A DNA stretch of 64,000 nt, from NCBI GenBank assembly GCA_017467265.1, contig JAFTSO010000024.1:16103-80102 (forward strand). The letters are read 5' to 3'. Positions 56,745 to 64,000 of the stretch are shown piece after piece (position 1 is the stretch's first letter; each line of letters starts with the position of its first letter). This DNA is from Clostridia bacterium (GTDB taxonomy: Bacteria; Bacillota; Clostridia; Christensenellales; Borkfalkiaceae). A program made the position numbers and the translations under genes. The notes below the pieces were generated by a model, which was not told where the DNA came from, ran no database searches, and saw only the letters and a program-made list of their open reading frames with translations.

Positions 56745-57098
56745 TCAGTTTTTCCAAAGCCCGTGCAGGTTGCAGTATGCATACACCGCCACCGCTTTGT
56801 CGCCGTCTGCCACCGTGAACGTGCACGTCGGCGCGCTGTCTGCCGCCAAGTATTTGATCTGATAGCCTTGCTCCGTTTCGAGTGCCACCCACTCGATCAG
56901 GTGTTCCACCGTCATCGGGTGCGATACACTCCCTACGTCCACCTTCACCGTCTTACATTTCTTCGTCACTACGGGCACGTGCTTTTCCTGCGCCGCATCC
57001 GTGCTACCTGCCACCAGCTCTACCCAGCCGTCCAACTTCAATTCGTCTTTCGTCACAATCGTCTTTTTGCATTTTTCACATTGATATACTCTTAACAT
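56745..57098 (-). CDS. Superoxide reductase (desulfoferrodoxin family)
   Basis: A 117-aa protein reducing superoxide to peroxide without making oxygen. Centre II ligands are present: EKHVPV, SVSHPMTVEHLIEW and the C-terminal CNLHGLW (Cys plus His). The N-terminal desulforedoxin-like part has only one CxxC (CEKCKK); the CC pair that would complete centre I is missing, so it likely acts as a one-iron enzyme despite its 2Fe-type length. Expressed from a promoter overlapped by a 7-1-7 operator, ahead of the rubredoxin-flavoprotein. Confidence 0.93.
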   Translation of the reverse strand: MLRVYQCEKCKKTIVTKDELKLDGWVELVAGSTDAAQEKHVPVVTKKCKTVKVDVGSVSHPMTVEHLIEWVALETEQGYQIKYLAADSAPTCTFTVADGDKAVAVYAYCNLHGLWKN

Positions 57099-57122
57099 AG
57101 CTTTTCTCCAAAATTTATTTAT

Positions 57123-57137
57123 TAGGATTAAATCCTA
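57123..57137 (-). promoter_or_regulatory. 7-1-7 inverted repeat, Fur/PerR-type operator
   Basis: TAGGATT-A-AATCCTA, a perfect 7-1-7 palindrome, the geometry used by Fur-family regulators. It lies just downstream of the -10 box of the superoxide reductase gene. The bases differ from the classical PerR box. Confidence 0.55.
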
Positions 57138-57142
57138 TTTAT

Positions 57143-57171
57143 AATATACCATAAGAATTTCTACTTGTCAA
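57143..57171 (-). promoter_or_regulatory. Promoter of the superoxide reductase operon
   Basis: On the minus strand TTGACA, a 17-bp spacer and TATATT. Confidence 0.78.
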
Positions 57172-57199
57172 TAGTTTTTTGCAAAAAAACGAAAAAAAT

Positions 57200-58009
57200 T
57201 TATCGCAACGCGTTGTTTTTATACAAAATCTCGTCCACGAAATCGCACGCGGTTTTCAGTTCTGCCACGTCGGCGTAATCGTTTTTATACACTTCGATGA
57301 GCAAAGCGCCGTCAAAGCCGACGTCTTTGAGCCGTTTTATTAGGGTGTCAAAATCAAAAATTCCCTGCCCGGGCAAGCGAATTTTACCCCGTTCGTCCAC
57401 GTCCGAGATATGCACGTAGGCGAGCCGTTCGCCCATTTCACGCAGATATTCTACGTAAGGATATTCGGAAATGCGTGCCTGTTTTATATCCAGAACGCCG
57501 TAAAGATCGGGCACAGCCGCCGCGATTTTGGAGAATACGCCCACGCGGTTGTACGTGGACCACTCCACGTTTTCCAAACACAGCGTCACGCCCCGTTCTT
57601 TACAATGCGCCGTCAGCTCGTCAAAGCCCTTGATGATCGACGGAAAATCGTCGTATTTGCCCGACCGCGACGCCTTCTTCACTCGCGAAGTGCCGTGGAA
57701 CGTATAATAGGGCGCGCGCAAACAGTTCGCACTCTCCAACACTTTGTCCAACCAACCGTATGCGTCGTCGCGCACGCGTGGGTGCGCCGAAAATAGCTGC
57801 GGTTCAAATTCCGTATTCAAAGCATGCACGGAATTGACCGTCAAATCCCCCTGCACGTTCGAGAGCACCGCGCCAAACGCTTTGCCGTATTCGGAAAAGG
57901 ACGTCAAGAACACTTCCGCCGTTCTCACGCCCAAATCGTTTAGCAAAGACAAAGCCTCTTCGTTGTATTTCCGCATAAACAGCGACGCGGTGGACACTCC
58001 CGTTTGCAT
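57200..58009 (-). CDS. Sugar phosphate isomerase/epimerase family protein (TIM barrel)
   Basis: A 269-aa protein of the AP-endonuclease-2-like TIM barrel family. Metal-ligand regions: LCLENVEWS (Glu, about 140), GVLDIKQAR (Asp, about 172), YVHISDVDERG (His/Asp, about 200) and ALLIEVYK (Glu, about 240). It likely isomerises or epimerises a small sugar; the substrate is not predictable. It follows the BFD-type gene by 16 nt; the RBS is weak, so coupling is possible. Confidence 0.82.
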   Translation of the reverse strand: MQTGVSTASLFMRKYNEEALSLLNDLGVRTAEVFLTSFSEYGKAFGAVLSNVQGDLTVNSVHALNTEFEPQLFSAHPRVRDDAYGWLDKVLESANCLRAPYYTFHGTSRVKKASRSGKYDDFPSIIKGFDELTAHCKERGVTLCLENVEWSTYNRVGVFSKIAAAVPDLYGVLDIKQARISEYPYVEYLREMGERLAYVHISDVDERGKIRLPGQGIFDFDTLIKRLKDVGFDGALLIEVYKNDYADVAELKTACDFVDEILYKNNALR

Positions 58010-58025
58010 ACGCTTTTTATCCGTT

Positions 58026-58217
58026 TTAGTTCATCAAATCAGCGATGGTATCCAGCACCTTTTCATAACAGCCGCCGCAGCCCGTCGAACAATGGGTAGT
58101 CGCCTGCACTTCCGCGAACGCCTTTTCTACGTCCGCAAAATGGCTGTGCTCGTGCAGAGCCTTTTCAATGTCCGCCACCGATACCTGTTTGCAATTACAA
58201 ATGATTTTATTTTCCAT
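58026..58217 (-). CDS. BFD-type [2Fe-2S] ferredoxin-like protein
   Basis: A 63-aa protein. CNCKQV near residue 8 and CSTGCGGC near residue 43 supply the Cys ligands of the bacterioferritin-associated-ferredoxin (BFD) fold. These domains pass electrons or bind iron-sulfur clusters in small modules. GGAG lies upstream of ATG 58217. It sits between a nitroreductase and the isomerase gene; the redox partner is unknown, the nitroreductase being one candidate. Confidence 0.87.
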   Translation of the reverse strand: MENKIICNCKQVSVADIEKALHEHSHFADVEKAFAEVQATTHCSTGCGGCYEKVLDTIADLMN

Positions 58218-58242
58218 ATTTTTTTCTCCTTATATTATATGC

Positions 58243-58761
58243 TTATTCTACGTAATACACGCGGTTTTCTTTGCGCGGCTTTGCCTGCGGCTCTATATCC
58301 GCATAGCCTACGATACAGTTCCCGATCCCTTCGTATTCCCCTTCAATGCCCAACGTTTTCAAGAACGCCTTCCACTCGGGCAATTCAAAAGTTTCCTTTG
58401 CACGGTGAATCCAACACGCGCCAAGCCCCAAAGCGTGCGCCGCCAACATCATATTCTCCATTACGAGCGGTCCGTCGTAAAGATACGTAGGCACACTCTT
58501 ATCTGCCAAAACAACCAACACCACGGGCGCATTATAAAAAGGATCAGCGCGGTGAAAAGGATCGCGTACCATATTATCCGCCGATAATTTATCGCGAATC
58601 TCCTTGTTCGTCACCGCCAAAATAATCGGCGCTTGTTTATTCAAGCCCGACGGCGCTTGCAACCCTGCCTCGATGATTTTATCCAGCAATTCCTTAGGAA
58701 CGGGATCGCTCTTGTACTTCTTCACGCTTTTCCGAGTCATCATGTTTTGTATTGCGTCCAT
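58243..58761 (-). CDS. Nitroreductase family protein
   Basis: A 172-aa FMN-dependent oxidoreductase. TRKSVKKYKSDPVP at the start (FMN phosphate site), GLQAPSGLNKQAP near residue 35, MENMMLAAHALGLGACWI near residue 105 and a C-terminal NCIVGYAD are the family pattern. AAGGAG upstream of ATG 58761. Short member; the physiological substrate (quinones, flavins, nitro compounds) cannot be told. Confidence 0.92.
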   Translation of the reverse strand: MDAIQNMMTRKSVKKYKSDPVPKELLDKIIEAGLQAPSGLNKQAPIILAVTNKEIRDKLSADNMVRDPFHRADPFYNAPVVLVVLADKSVPTYLYDGPLVMENMMLAAHALGLGACWIHRAKETFELPEWKAFLKTLGIEGEYEGIGNCIVGYADIEPQAKPRKENRVYYVE

Positions 58762-58803
58762 ATTGCTATTCTCCTTTGCGGCAAAAACGTGCCGCGTTCT
58801 TTG

Positions 58804-59262
58804 CTATTTATATTGTAAATCGGCGACCGTCCAGCCCTGTAAGACGGCGGACATATCCGCTCCGAGCGCTTTCGCGCCCAAAAGATCATGGTCGAGATAG
58901 TTGCCACACTCTTCCTTTTTGCTGCCGGGGATTTCCCCGTCGAAATCGCGCACGAACGCCATACTCTCCTGCACCAGCTTGATAGCGTTTTCGTGGGAAA
59001 GCGTGTCGCGCGTGAGCAGGTAAAACCCTGTCCTGCAACCCATCGGCCCAACGTACACGATTTCGTTGCCGAACGCGCTATTGCGCGCATACGTCGCGAA
59101 CAGATGCTCTACGGTGTGCGCCGCGCTCATCTGGAAATAATCGCCGCCGTTGGGTTTTTTCATACGGATATCGTACGTGACTACGTCCCCGTCGATACGG
59201 GAAATATACATACCCTTTTCCAAGGTATCGTGATTGATTGTAAAGCTGGCTATCTTTTTCAT
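58804..59262 (-). CDS. luxS: S-ribosylhomocysteine lyase (AI-2 synthase)
   Basis: A 152-aa metalloenzyme releasing homocysteine and the AI-2 precursor DPD. ATG 59262 (MKKIASFTIN) is the family start; AGGAC about 10 nt upstream. Metal ligands: AHTVEHLFATY (two His) and CGNYLDHDL (Cys 119 region). GPMGCRTGFYLL carries the conserved Cys/Arg. It links to the metF-metH operon by supplying homocysteine. No pfs gene is in the window. Confidence 0.97.
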   Translation of the reverse strand: MKKIASFTINHDTLEKGMYISRIDGDVVTYDIRMKKPNGGDYFQMSAAHTVEHLFATYARNSAFGNEIVYVGPMGCRTGFYLLTRDTLSHENAIKLVQESMAFVRDFDGEIPGSKKEECGNYLDHDLLGAKALGADMSAVLQGWTVADLQYK

Positions 59263-59303
59263 ATTTTTTTGTCCTACCGACCTGTTTATAACCTTTCCAT
59301 AAC

Positions 59304-59390
59304 GCAAAGCACAGCTTTGCAATTCACGCCCCTTTGGGGCAATTCACGTTTTGTAAAAACAATTCACGCACCGAACGGTGCAATTCATTG
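59304..59390 (-). repeat. Reverse half hairpin array between the pseudouridine synthase gene and luxS
   Basis: Stems GCAAAGC/GCTTTGC, GCCCC/GGGGC, GTTTT/AAAAAC and GCACC/GGTGC with AATTCAC linkers. It starts right after the stop at 59392. Its luxS-side flank (GACCTGTTTATAA) matches the flank of the array at 40671. Confidence 0.82.
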
Positions 59391-59391
59391 T

Positions 59392-60465
59392 TTAATTAAA
59401 CAACGCGCGGAAACACGCAGGCACGCTCGCCGTCAAGGTGACGAGCTCCTTTGTGATCGGGTGGATAAATTCGAGCTTGGATGCGTGCAAGCCCAGCCGC
59501 TCGATGGGGCTCTTGTTGCCGCTACCGTACTTATCGTCGCCGACGACGGGATTGCCCAGCGCCTTCATCTGCGCGCGGATCTGGTTTTTTCTGCCCGTGT
59601 CGATACGCACGCGGAGCAGCGAATACGTCCCGTTTTCTTTCAATACTTCATAATGCGTAATCGCCTTTTGCCCCGTAGGATCGGCGGTCACGTACACGAG
59701 ATTGTTCACGTTTTCTTTCAAATACCCCACGAGCGTGTCCGATTTACGCTCTAAAACCCCTTCCACAACGGCGTAATATTCGCGCGTTTGTACCTGCTCG
59801 CTCCAATGCATTTTTAAGATGGAGTGCAGTTTGATGTCCTTAGCAAAGAGCAATACCCCCGACGTTTCCTTGTCGATACGGTGCAACACGAACGCACGCG
59901 CGTTCTTGTCCCCTTTTTCCAGATAATCGGTCACATATCCGTACGCGCACTCGCGCTCTTTGTCGCTCTCGACAGACAACAGCCCCGCGGGCTTGTCAAT
60001 CGCCACCAAATCTTCGCTCTCGTAAATAATTTTCAGATCACGGAGCGAAAAGGCAGGCTTTTGCGCCGTCTTTGCGCCGCGCGCGCCCTTGGTTTGCGGT
60101 TGGCTCGCCACCACGCCGTCCTTGATCGAGCGACGGGAGAGCTTCACTTCGTCGTCTTTGGCGAGCATATAATTGTACTGCGTGACCACCCTGCCGTTGA
60201 CGAGTACCTGCTTTCGCACCAGCAGCGATTTCACGTTGTTGCGCGAAGTGTTGCATTTGCGGAGCAAAAATTCCAGCAGCTCGTCGCTGTGATTGACCTT
60301 ATACACGGCGGTATAGACAGGCGCGCCGTTCACGCGCTCGATATTCTCCGCACGTTTCTGCGGCGTTTTTCCAGCTCTCTTCGGCGCGGCCTTGGGCGTG
60401 CTCACCCTACCCGTGGACGGTTTGCCGCTCGCGCGGTGTTCGTTGTTTCTTGCTTGCGTCTTCAT
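59392..60465 (-). CDS. RluA-family pseudouridine synthase
   Basis: A 357-aa protein. ATG 60465 (MKTQARNNEH) has AAAGGCG upstream. Residues 1-50 are a basic low-complexity extension (KPSTGRVSTPKAAPKRAGK) probably contacting RNA; about 65-115 is an S4 RNA-binding domain (NTSRNNVKSLLVRKQVLVNG); then the catalytic domain with HRIDKETSGVLLFAK (Asp is the nucleophile, about residue 210) and GRKNQIRAQM (about 295). Target uridine (RluC/RluD type) is not predictable. Confidence 0.92.
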   Translation of the reverse strand: MKTQARNNEHRASGKPSTGRVSTPKAAPKRAGKTPQKRAENIERVNGAPVYTAVYKVNHSDELLEFLLRKCNTSRNNVKSLLVRKQVLVNGRVVTQYNYMLAKDDEVKLSRRSIKDGVVASQPQTKGARGAKTAQKPAFSLRDLKIIYESEDLVAIDKPAGLLSVESDKERECAYGYVTDYLEKGDKNARAFVLHRIDKETSGVLLFAKDIKLHSILKMHWSEQVQTREYYAVVEGVLERKSDTLVGYLKENVNNLVYVTADPTGQKAITHYEVLKENGTYSLLRVRIDTGRKNQIRAQMKALGNPVVGDDKYGSGNKSPIERLGLHASKLEFIHPITKELVTLTASVPACFRALFN

Positions 60466-60584
60466 TTTCGTTTCGCCTTTTTTCGTTTGTATTATTATAC
60501 CACCGCCGCCGCGTGTTGTCAAGGGCGCAACGTGAAAACACCGCTAAAAACTACCCTTTTTCTCTTCCCTTTTTTGCAAAAATA

Positions 60585-60593
60585 TGCTATAAT
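60585..60593 (+). promoter_or_regulatory. Extended -10 promoter of the HD dNTPase gene
   Basis: TGCTATAAT about 20 nt before ATG 60614, with no good -35 hexamer. Confidence 0.55.
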
Positions 60594-60613
60594 AGCGAAT
60601 AGGAGAAACCATT

Positions 60614-61816
60614 ATGGCTTATTACGAGAATTTATCGGACGAATTGCAGGAAAAAATGCAACGGGAAACTGCGGACGGCAGCTTTGCGGCGCTCGGCTGT
60701 GACGAACGCTCCGCCCTGCGCAGAAAGGACAATCCGCACGATTATGCCACCGCTTTGCGCGGCGCGTTCGTGCGCGACGTCGATAAGATCCTAAACTGCC
60801 CGTATTACAACCGCTATTCGGACAAAACGCAGGTGTTTTCGCTGTACAAAAACGATGATATCACCCATCGCAGCCTGCACGTGCAGCTCGTTTCCCGTAT
60901 CGCGCGGACGATCGGCAAGGCACTCCATCTCAACGCCGATCTCATCGAGGCGATTGCGCTCGGACACGACGTTGGACATACTCCGTTCGGGCACGCAGGC
61001 GAACGGTTTTTGGACTCGCTGTATCGGGAACGCACGGACAGACGCTTTGCACATAATATCCACTCCGTCCGCGTGCTGGACAAAATTTTCCCTTTGAATC
61101 TGTCGTTGCAGACCTTGAACGGAATTGCCGCGCACAACGGCGAAATGGAGCTCAACGCGTACCATCCCCAGCCCTTGCACGATTTTGCGCGCTTTGACGA
61201 GCAGATCGAACGGTGCTATATAGACGGCGAGTACGTAAAAAAACTCGTGCCGTGTACCCTCGAAGGGTGTGTGATGCGCATCTGCGACATCATCGCGTAC
61301 TTGGGCAAAGACCGCCACGACGCCGAGCGTGGGAATATTCTGCGAACGGAAGATTTTTCCGATTACGGCATCGGCAAAATCAATTCGGAAATCGTCAACA
61401 ATCTGATGGTGAACATCATCGAGCACAGCTACGGAAAGCCGTATATTCAGATGGACGGGGCGCATTTTGACGCGCTGCAAAAGGGCAAGCGCGAGAATTA
61501 CGCGCAAATCTACGGCAACGCAAGCGTCAAGCACGCCGATCAAACGATCGGTCTGATGATGGCGGAGCTGTACGATCAGCTGCTGTTCGACCTGAAAAAC
61601 GGGCGGCGTGCGTCCCCCATTTTCGCCCACCATATCGACTATCTGCGCAATTCGTACTACGCGCCCAAGTGGGATATGCCGTACGAAGAAACGGAGCACA
61701 ACCAGATCGTCGTCGATTATATCGCGAGTATGACGGACGATTATTTTATCGAGCTGCACCGTTATTTATTCCCCGACAGTCCACACAAAATCGACTATAT
61801 CGGATATTTTGATTAA
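60614..61816 (+). CDS. HD-domain dNTP triphosphohydrolase (dGTPase-like)
   Basis: A 400-aa protein. AGGAG lies 7 nt before ATG 60614. The HD phosphohydrolase core is intact: THRSLHVQLVSRIARTIG (first His), ALGHDVGHTPFGHAGE (HD motif, about 120) and MRICDIIAYLGKDRHDAE (final Asp, about 222). NRYSDKTQVF and the HD spacing match dGTPase-like proteins, which split dNTPs to nucleoside and triphosphate. Monocistronic with a strong terminator. Confidence 0.9.
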   Translation: MAYYENLSDELQEKMQRETADGSFAALGCDERSALRRKDNPHDYATALRGAFVRDVDKILNCPYYNRYSDKTQVFSLYKNDDITHRSLHVQLVSRIARTIGKALHLNADLIEAIALGHDVGHTPFGHAGERFLDSLYRERTDRRFAHNIHSVRVLDKIFPLNLSLQTLNGIAAHNGEMELNAYHPQPLHDFARFDEQIERCYIDGEYVKKLVPCTLEGCVMRICDIIAYLGKDRHDAERGNILRTEDFSDYGIGKINSEIVNNLMVNIIEHSYGKPYIQMDGAHFDALQKGKRENYAQIYGNASVKHADQTIGLMMAELYDQLLFDLKNGRRASPIFAHHIDYLRNSYYAPKWDMPYEETEHNQIVVDYIASMTDDYFIELHRYLFPDSPHKIDYIGYFD

Positions 61817-61826
61817 GCAAGAATTA

Positions 61827-61859
61827 GCGGCGACCCGTGTACGGGTCGCCGCCTTTGTT
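61827..61859 (+). terminator. Terminator of the HD dNTPase gene
   Basis: A 12-bp perfect stem GCGGCGACCCGT / ACGGGTCGCCGC with 2-base centre, followed by T-rich sequence. Confidence 0.88.
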
Positions 61860-61861
61860 TT

Positions 61862-62170
61862 TTAATGATTGAAAAGTTCTTCATCGGTCAGTATATTTTT
61901 ACGAAGTTTCTTTTGCATCTTTCTAACAACACATTGTGCACGATATTCCATAACATTTTCACAGGCAGGACATCGGAAATTATATTCCGTCACTTCCACA
62001 GATCCAATCATCTGGATTCTACGATTAATCCTGCTATGCTTTCTATAATCGGGATCGCCTGGTTTTACTATTCTTGTTTGGGGATGTTTCCTTAACCGCT
62101 CTCCGCATTTGTGACAATAAAACTTTTTTATCACCATCCCCACGGGAATAGAAACAGATTTGTTTTTCAT
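61862..62170 (-). CDS. Zinc-ribbon-like protein, function unknown
   Basis: A 102-aa protein that I do not assign to a family. Two CxxC pairs (CHKC near residue 19, CPAC near residue 69) form a likely zinc ribbon split by a basic stretch (HSRINRRIQM). The C-terminus is Lys-rich. The gene is AT-richer than the arg or rsm genes. It follows the oxidoreductase gene by 45 nt and overlaps the region of the dNTPase terminator at its 3' end. Confidence 0.72.
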   Translation of the reverse strand: MKNKSVSIPVGMVIKKFYCHKCGERLRKHPQTRIVKPGDPDYRKHSRINRRIQMIGSVEVTEYNFRCPACENVMEYRAQCVVRKMQKKLRKNILTDEELFNH

Positions 62171-62215
62171 TTTTCTCTCCTGTCTTTACCAAACTGCTGA
62201 AAGCGGACGCATTTT

Positions 62216-63475
62216 TTAATGCACTTGCACCAACTTTCCTTTTTGCAAACGAGATTGTTCTGCCGCAATCCCTATAAGATGGCTCTCCGCGGAATACCCC
62301 AAGGCAGTTTTTTCGGGCGCACTCCCTATCAGCATTTCATACAAATTATTGATTAAATGGTAATCTCCGCCGCCGTGGGTATATCTATCGTCTACCAAAT
62401 CGCTGATTTTCAAAACAACTTCGCCCTTTCCAAAAACACCGATATAAATGACGTCTCGAACCTCGTCCAAGGTGATTTGACCAAGCGTGCCGTAAAAATC
62501 CATTCTTCGTCCGCAATGATGCGTGAACGCAACCATAGTAAGCGTTGCCTTTACTCCGTTATCAAAATACATCTGCGTAATTTGATGATCGACAACGTCG
62601 TTGTCGCAACGATATACACACCGTCCGTGCAAGCCGTTATGCAACGCATCCATCACCTTTTCCTTGGTAATCGGGGCACGGCAAGGCACGTTATAGGGAT
62701 AGCCGTCGGAAGGACAGCCATCCTTTTCCCAATTATTTAAGTACGCAATCTTTGCGCTATACGCACACTCGTCTTGATATGCACAGCTTATACATCTATC
62801 CGCGCTCCCCTCCGGGGCGTTTTCTTCCTTAAAATAACTCAACTCTCCTACGGAAGAAACACTCTCACATTTACCGCCTGCGTAATACTGAATTAAATCC
62901 AAATCGTGACTGCATTTTGCCAAAATCATAGGCGTGGAATCTGCCGCACGGCGCCAATAACCACGTACGTATGCTTGCGCTTGGTGCGCATACCCCACCT
63001 GCTCGATAGCGTTGATGGCAATTAAACTACCAATGGTTTTCTCTTCCAACAACTGTGCCACCTTGACAAAAGCAGGGGCATAACGCAACACGTGGCAAAC
63101 AAGCACCTTGTTACCCGTTTTCTGTTGCAGGTCAAGTAAATCTTCCATCTCTTGCTTGTTATCGGTAATCGGTTTTTCGAGTAAAATGTCATAACCTAAT
63201 TGCAACGCCTTTGTTGCGTGACGGATATGATCTTTATCCTGCGTAGCAATCACCAAAACGTCCGCTCTTTTTTCAAGGAAAAACTCATTTTCGTCAAGGA
63301 ATAAATTTTCTTTTTTTACCTCGAATCTTTCCCCGAAGTAATCTAATTTTTCTTGGGAAATATCGCAAAGGGAAATGATGCTAAATTTTTCAGGGAGTTG
63401 ATGCAACCACGTCCCATACGCATAGCCACCACGCCCCCCGACGCCGATAATAGCCACTGTAAACCGTTTTTTCAT
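62216..63475 (-). CDS. Gfo/Idh/MocA family oxidoreductase
   Basis: A 419-aa NAD(P)-dependent sugar or inositol dehydrogenase-type protein. Rossmann start AIIGVGGRGGYAYG; the EKP motif (LLEKPITDNKQ, about 95) with the family's conserved lysine; DLDLIQYYAGG near residue 190. A Cys cluster follows (CISCAYQDECAYSA, CPSDGYPYNVPC, about 225-270), found in a subset of the family and probably structural. More AT-rich than the core genes. Substrate unknown. Confidence 0.88.
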   Translation of the reverse strand: MKKRFTVAIIGVGGRGGYAYGTWLHQLPEKFSIISLCDISQEKLDYFGERFEVKKENLFLDENEFFLEKRADVLVIATQDKDHIRHATKALQLGYDILLEKPITDNKQEMEDLLDLQQKTGNKVLVCHVLRYAPAFVKVAQLLEEKTIGSLIAINAIEQVGYAHQAQAYVRGYWRRAADSTPMILAKCSHDLDLIQYYAGGKCESVSSVGELSYFKEENAPEGSADRCISCAYQDECAYSAKIAYLNNWEKDGCPSDGYPYNVPCRAPITKEKVMDALHNGLHGRCVYRCDNDVVDHQITQMYFDNGVKATLTMVAFTHHCGRRMDFYGTLGQITLDEVRDVIYIGVFGKGEVVLKISDLVDDRYTHGGGDYHLINNLYEMLIGSAPEKTALGYSAESHLIGIAAEQSRLQKGKLVQVH

Positions 63476-63831
63476 AATTCATTTGCTCCTCTTTTCTCCG
63501 CTAAACGCAGAGATACTAATTATGGATTTATTATATAATCATAGTATTAGAATAGCAACGGTTTTTAGAGCATAGTTTTGTTTTATGATATTTTTAATTT
63601 CGATTATGATATAAACGAAGACGTTTTATGTTCAATAAATAAAAAGGCACTTGAAGCTATTAAGCGTCATTGTTCTTCGTGTGAGAGAAAATAAAACTTT
63701 CACTACTTCGTTTCATATTTTTGTCCACGAGGTTAAAAAGGCGTGGACAAATGGTGGACATAGAAATTTTGGTGGACACGGTAAACTCTATATATGGTGC
63801 CGATTATAGGTAAAAATCAGAATATGTTGTG
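63476..63831. other. AT-rich non-coding stretch with repeated GTGGACA sites
   Basis: About 356 bp without a credible gene. A perfect inverted repeat TTGTCCACG / CGTGGACAA lies at 63721-63750. Two direct TGGTGGACA copies follow at 63752 and 63770. No promoter pair with good spacing was found for either flanking gene. Confidence 0.55.
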
Positions 63832-64000
63832 TTATTTCCGTTGTAAAGTGACTAACGTCTCGACACTACCTTCGCATTCCCACAAAATTTGGTCCGCCTC
63901 ATTATCGTTATTATAATAGACGGGGAAGTTAAAGATTATCTTACGTAATAACGTCTTCGCACCCACATCGTTCGCGTTAATATGTACTTCCTTTACCAGC
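63832..64000 (-). CDS. C-terminal fragment of a gene beyond the right edge
   Basis: An open frame of 55 codons from the window edge to TAA at 63832-63834, reading VKEVHINANDVGAKTLL ... ETLVTLQRK. Acidic and mixed alpha/beta in look; not recognised. The start lies outside the window. Confidence 0.5.
   Translation of the reverse strand, partial: LVKEVHINANDVGAKTLLRKIIFNFPVYYNNDNEADQILWECEGSVETLVTLQRK

Overview
This 64 kb window looks like chromosome from a Gram-positive anaerobe of the Clostridia. The grounds are lipoproteins with Ser/Glu-rich linkers, strong AGGAG ribosome binding sites, a FakA/Asp23/L28/RecG gene block ordered as in Bacillus, superoxide reductase with rubredoxin instead of catalase, and a KtrAB-type potassium system. 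Base composition is moderate, with AT-rich patches at 23.8-24.6 kb and 61.9-64 kb. I cannot name the genus. No rRNA, tRNA, CRISPR array, IS transposase or prophage gene is visible.

Layout: 0-8 kb holds surface and carbohydrate genes: a metallophosphoesterase lipoprotein cut by the left edge, a GH31 glycosidase with a DUF1653 protein, an anion permease and a serpin lipoprotein. 8-16.8 kb is a complete minus-strand arginine operon, argG-argH-argC-argJ-argB-argD-argF, behind one clear sigma70-type promoter with an ARG-box-like site. 16.9-20.9 kb is a methionine/one-carbon operon: metF, a detached methionine synthase activation domain, and a metH lacking that domain. 20.9-24.6 kb (plus strand) has trmO, ktrB, ktrA and an AT-rich phosphodiesterase. 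24.8-28 kb has a DegV/FakB-like protein, a small unknown protein, MinD, a small lipoprotein and an orphan HisIE whose HisI half has lost its metal ligands. 28.2-42.5 kb is the conserved block yicC-gmk-rpoZ-priA-def-fmt-rsmB-rlmN-rpe / rpmB / asp23-fakA-recG, with several usual members missing. 42.7-50.3 kb encodes two repeat-built lipoproteins of 715 and 1704 aa. 50.4-55.1 kb is pcrA-ligA. 55.2-60.5 kb has rpsU, a superoxide-reductase/rubredoxin-flavoprotein pair behind a 7-1-7 operator, a sugar isomerase, a BFD ferredoxin, a nitroreductase, luxS and a pseudouridine synthase. 60.6-64 kb has an HD dNTPase, a zinc-ribbon protein, a Gfo/Idh/MocA oxidoreductase and a gene fragment.

The most unusual feature is non-coding. 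Intergenic spaces inside the minus-strand operons are filled with families of structured repeats. One is an array of four small hairpins, each introduced by a constant GTGATTTG/GTGAATTG linker, often mirrored by four hairpins of opposite orientation. Another is a roughly 101-103 bp element with inverted ends whose last bases supply the TAA stop codon of the upstream gene. A 91-bp tandem repeat and a REP-like palindrome also occur. Paired stem changes between copies suggest that the folded shape, not the sequence, is what is kept.
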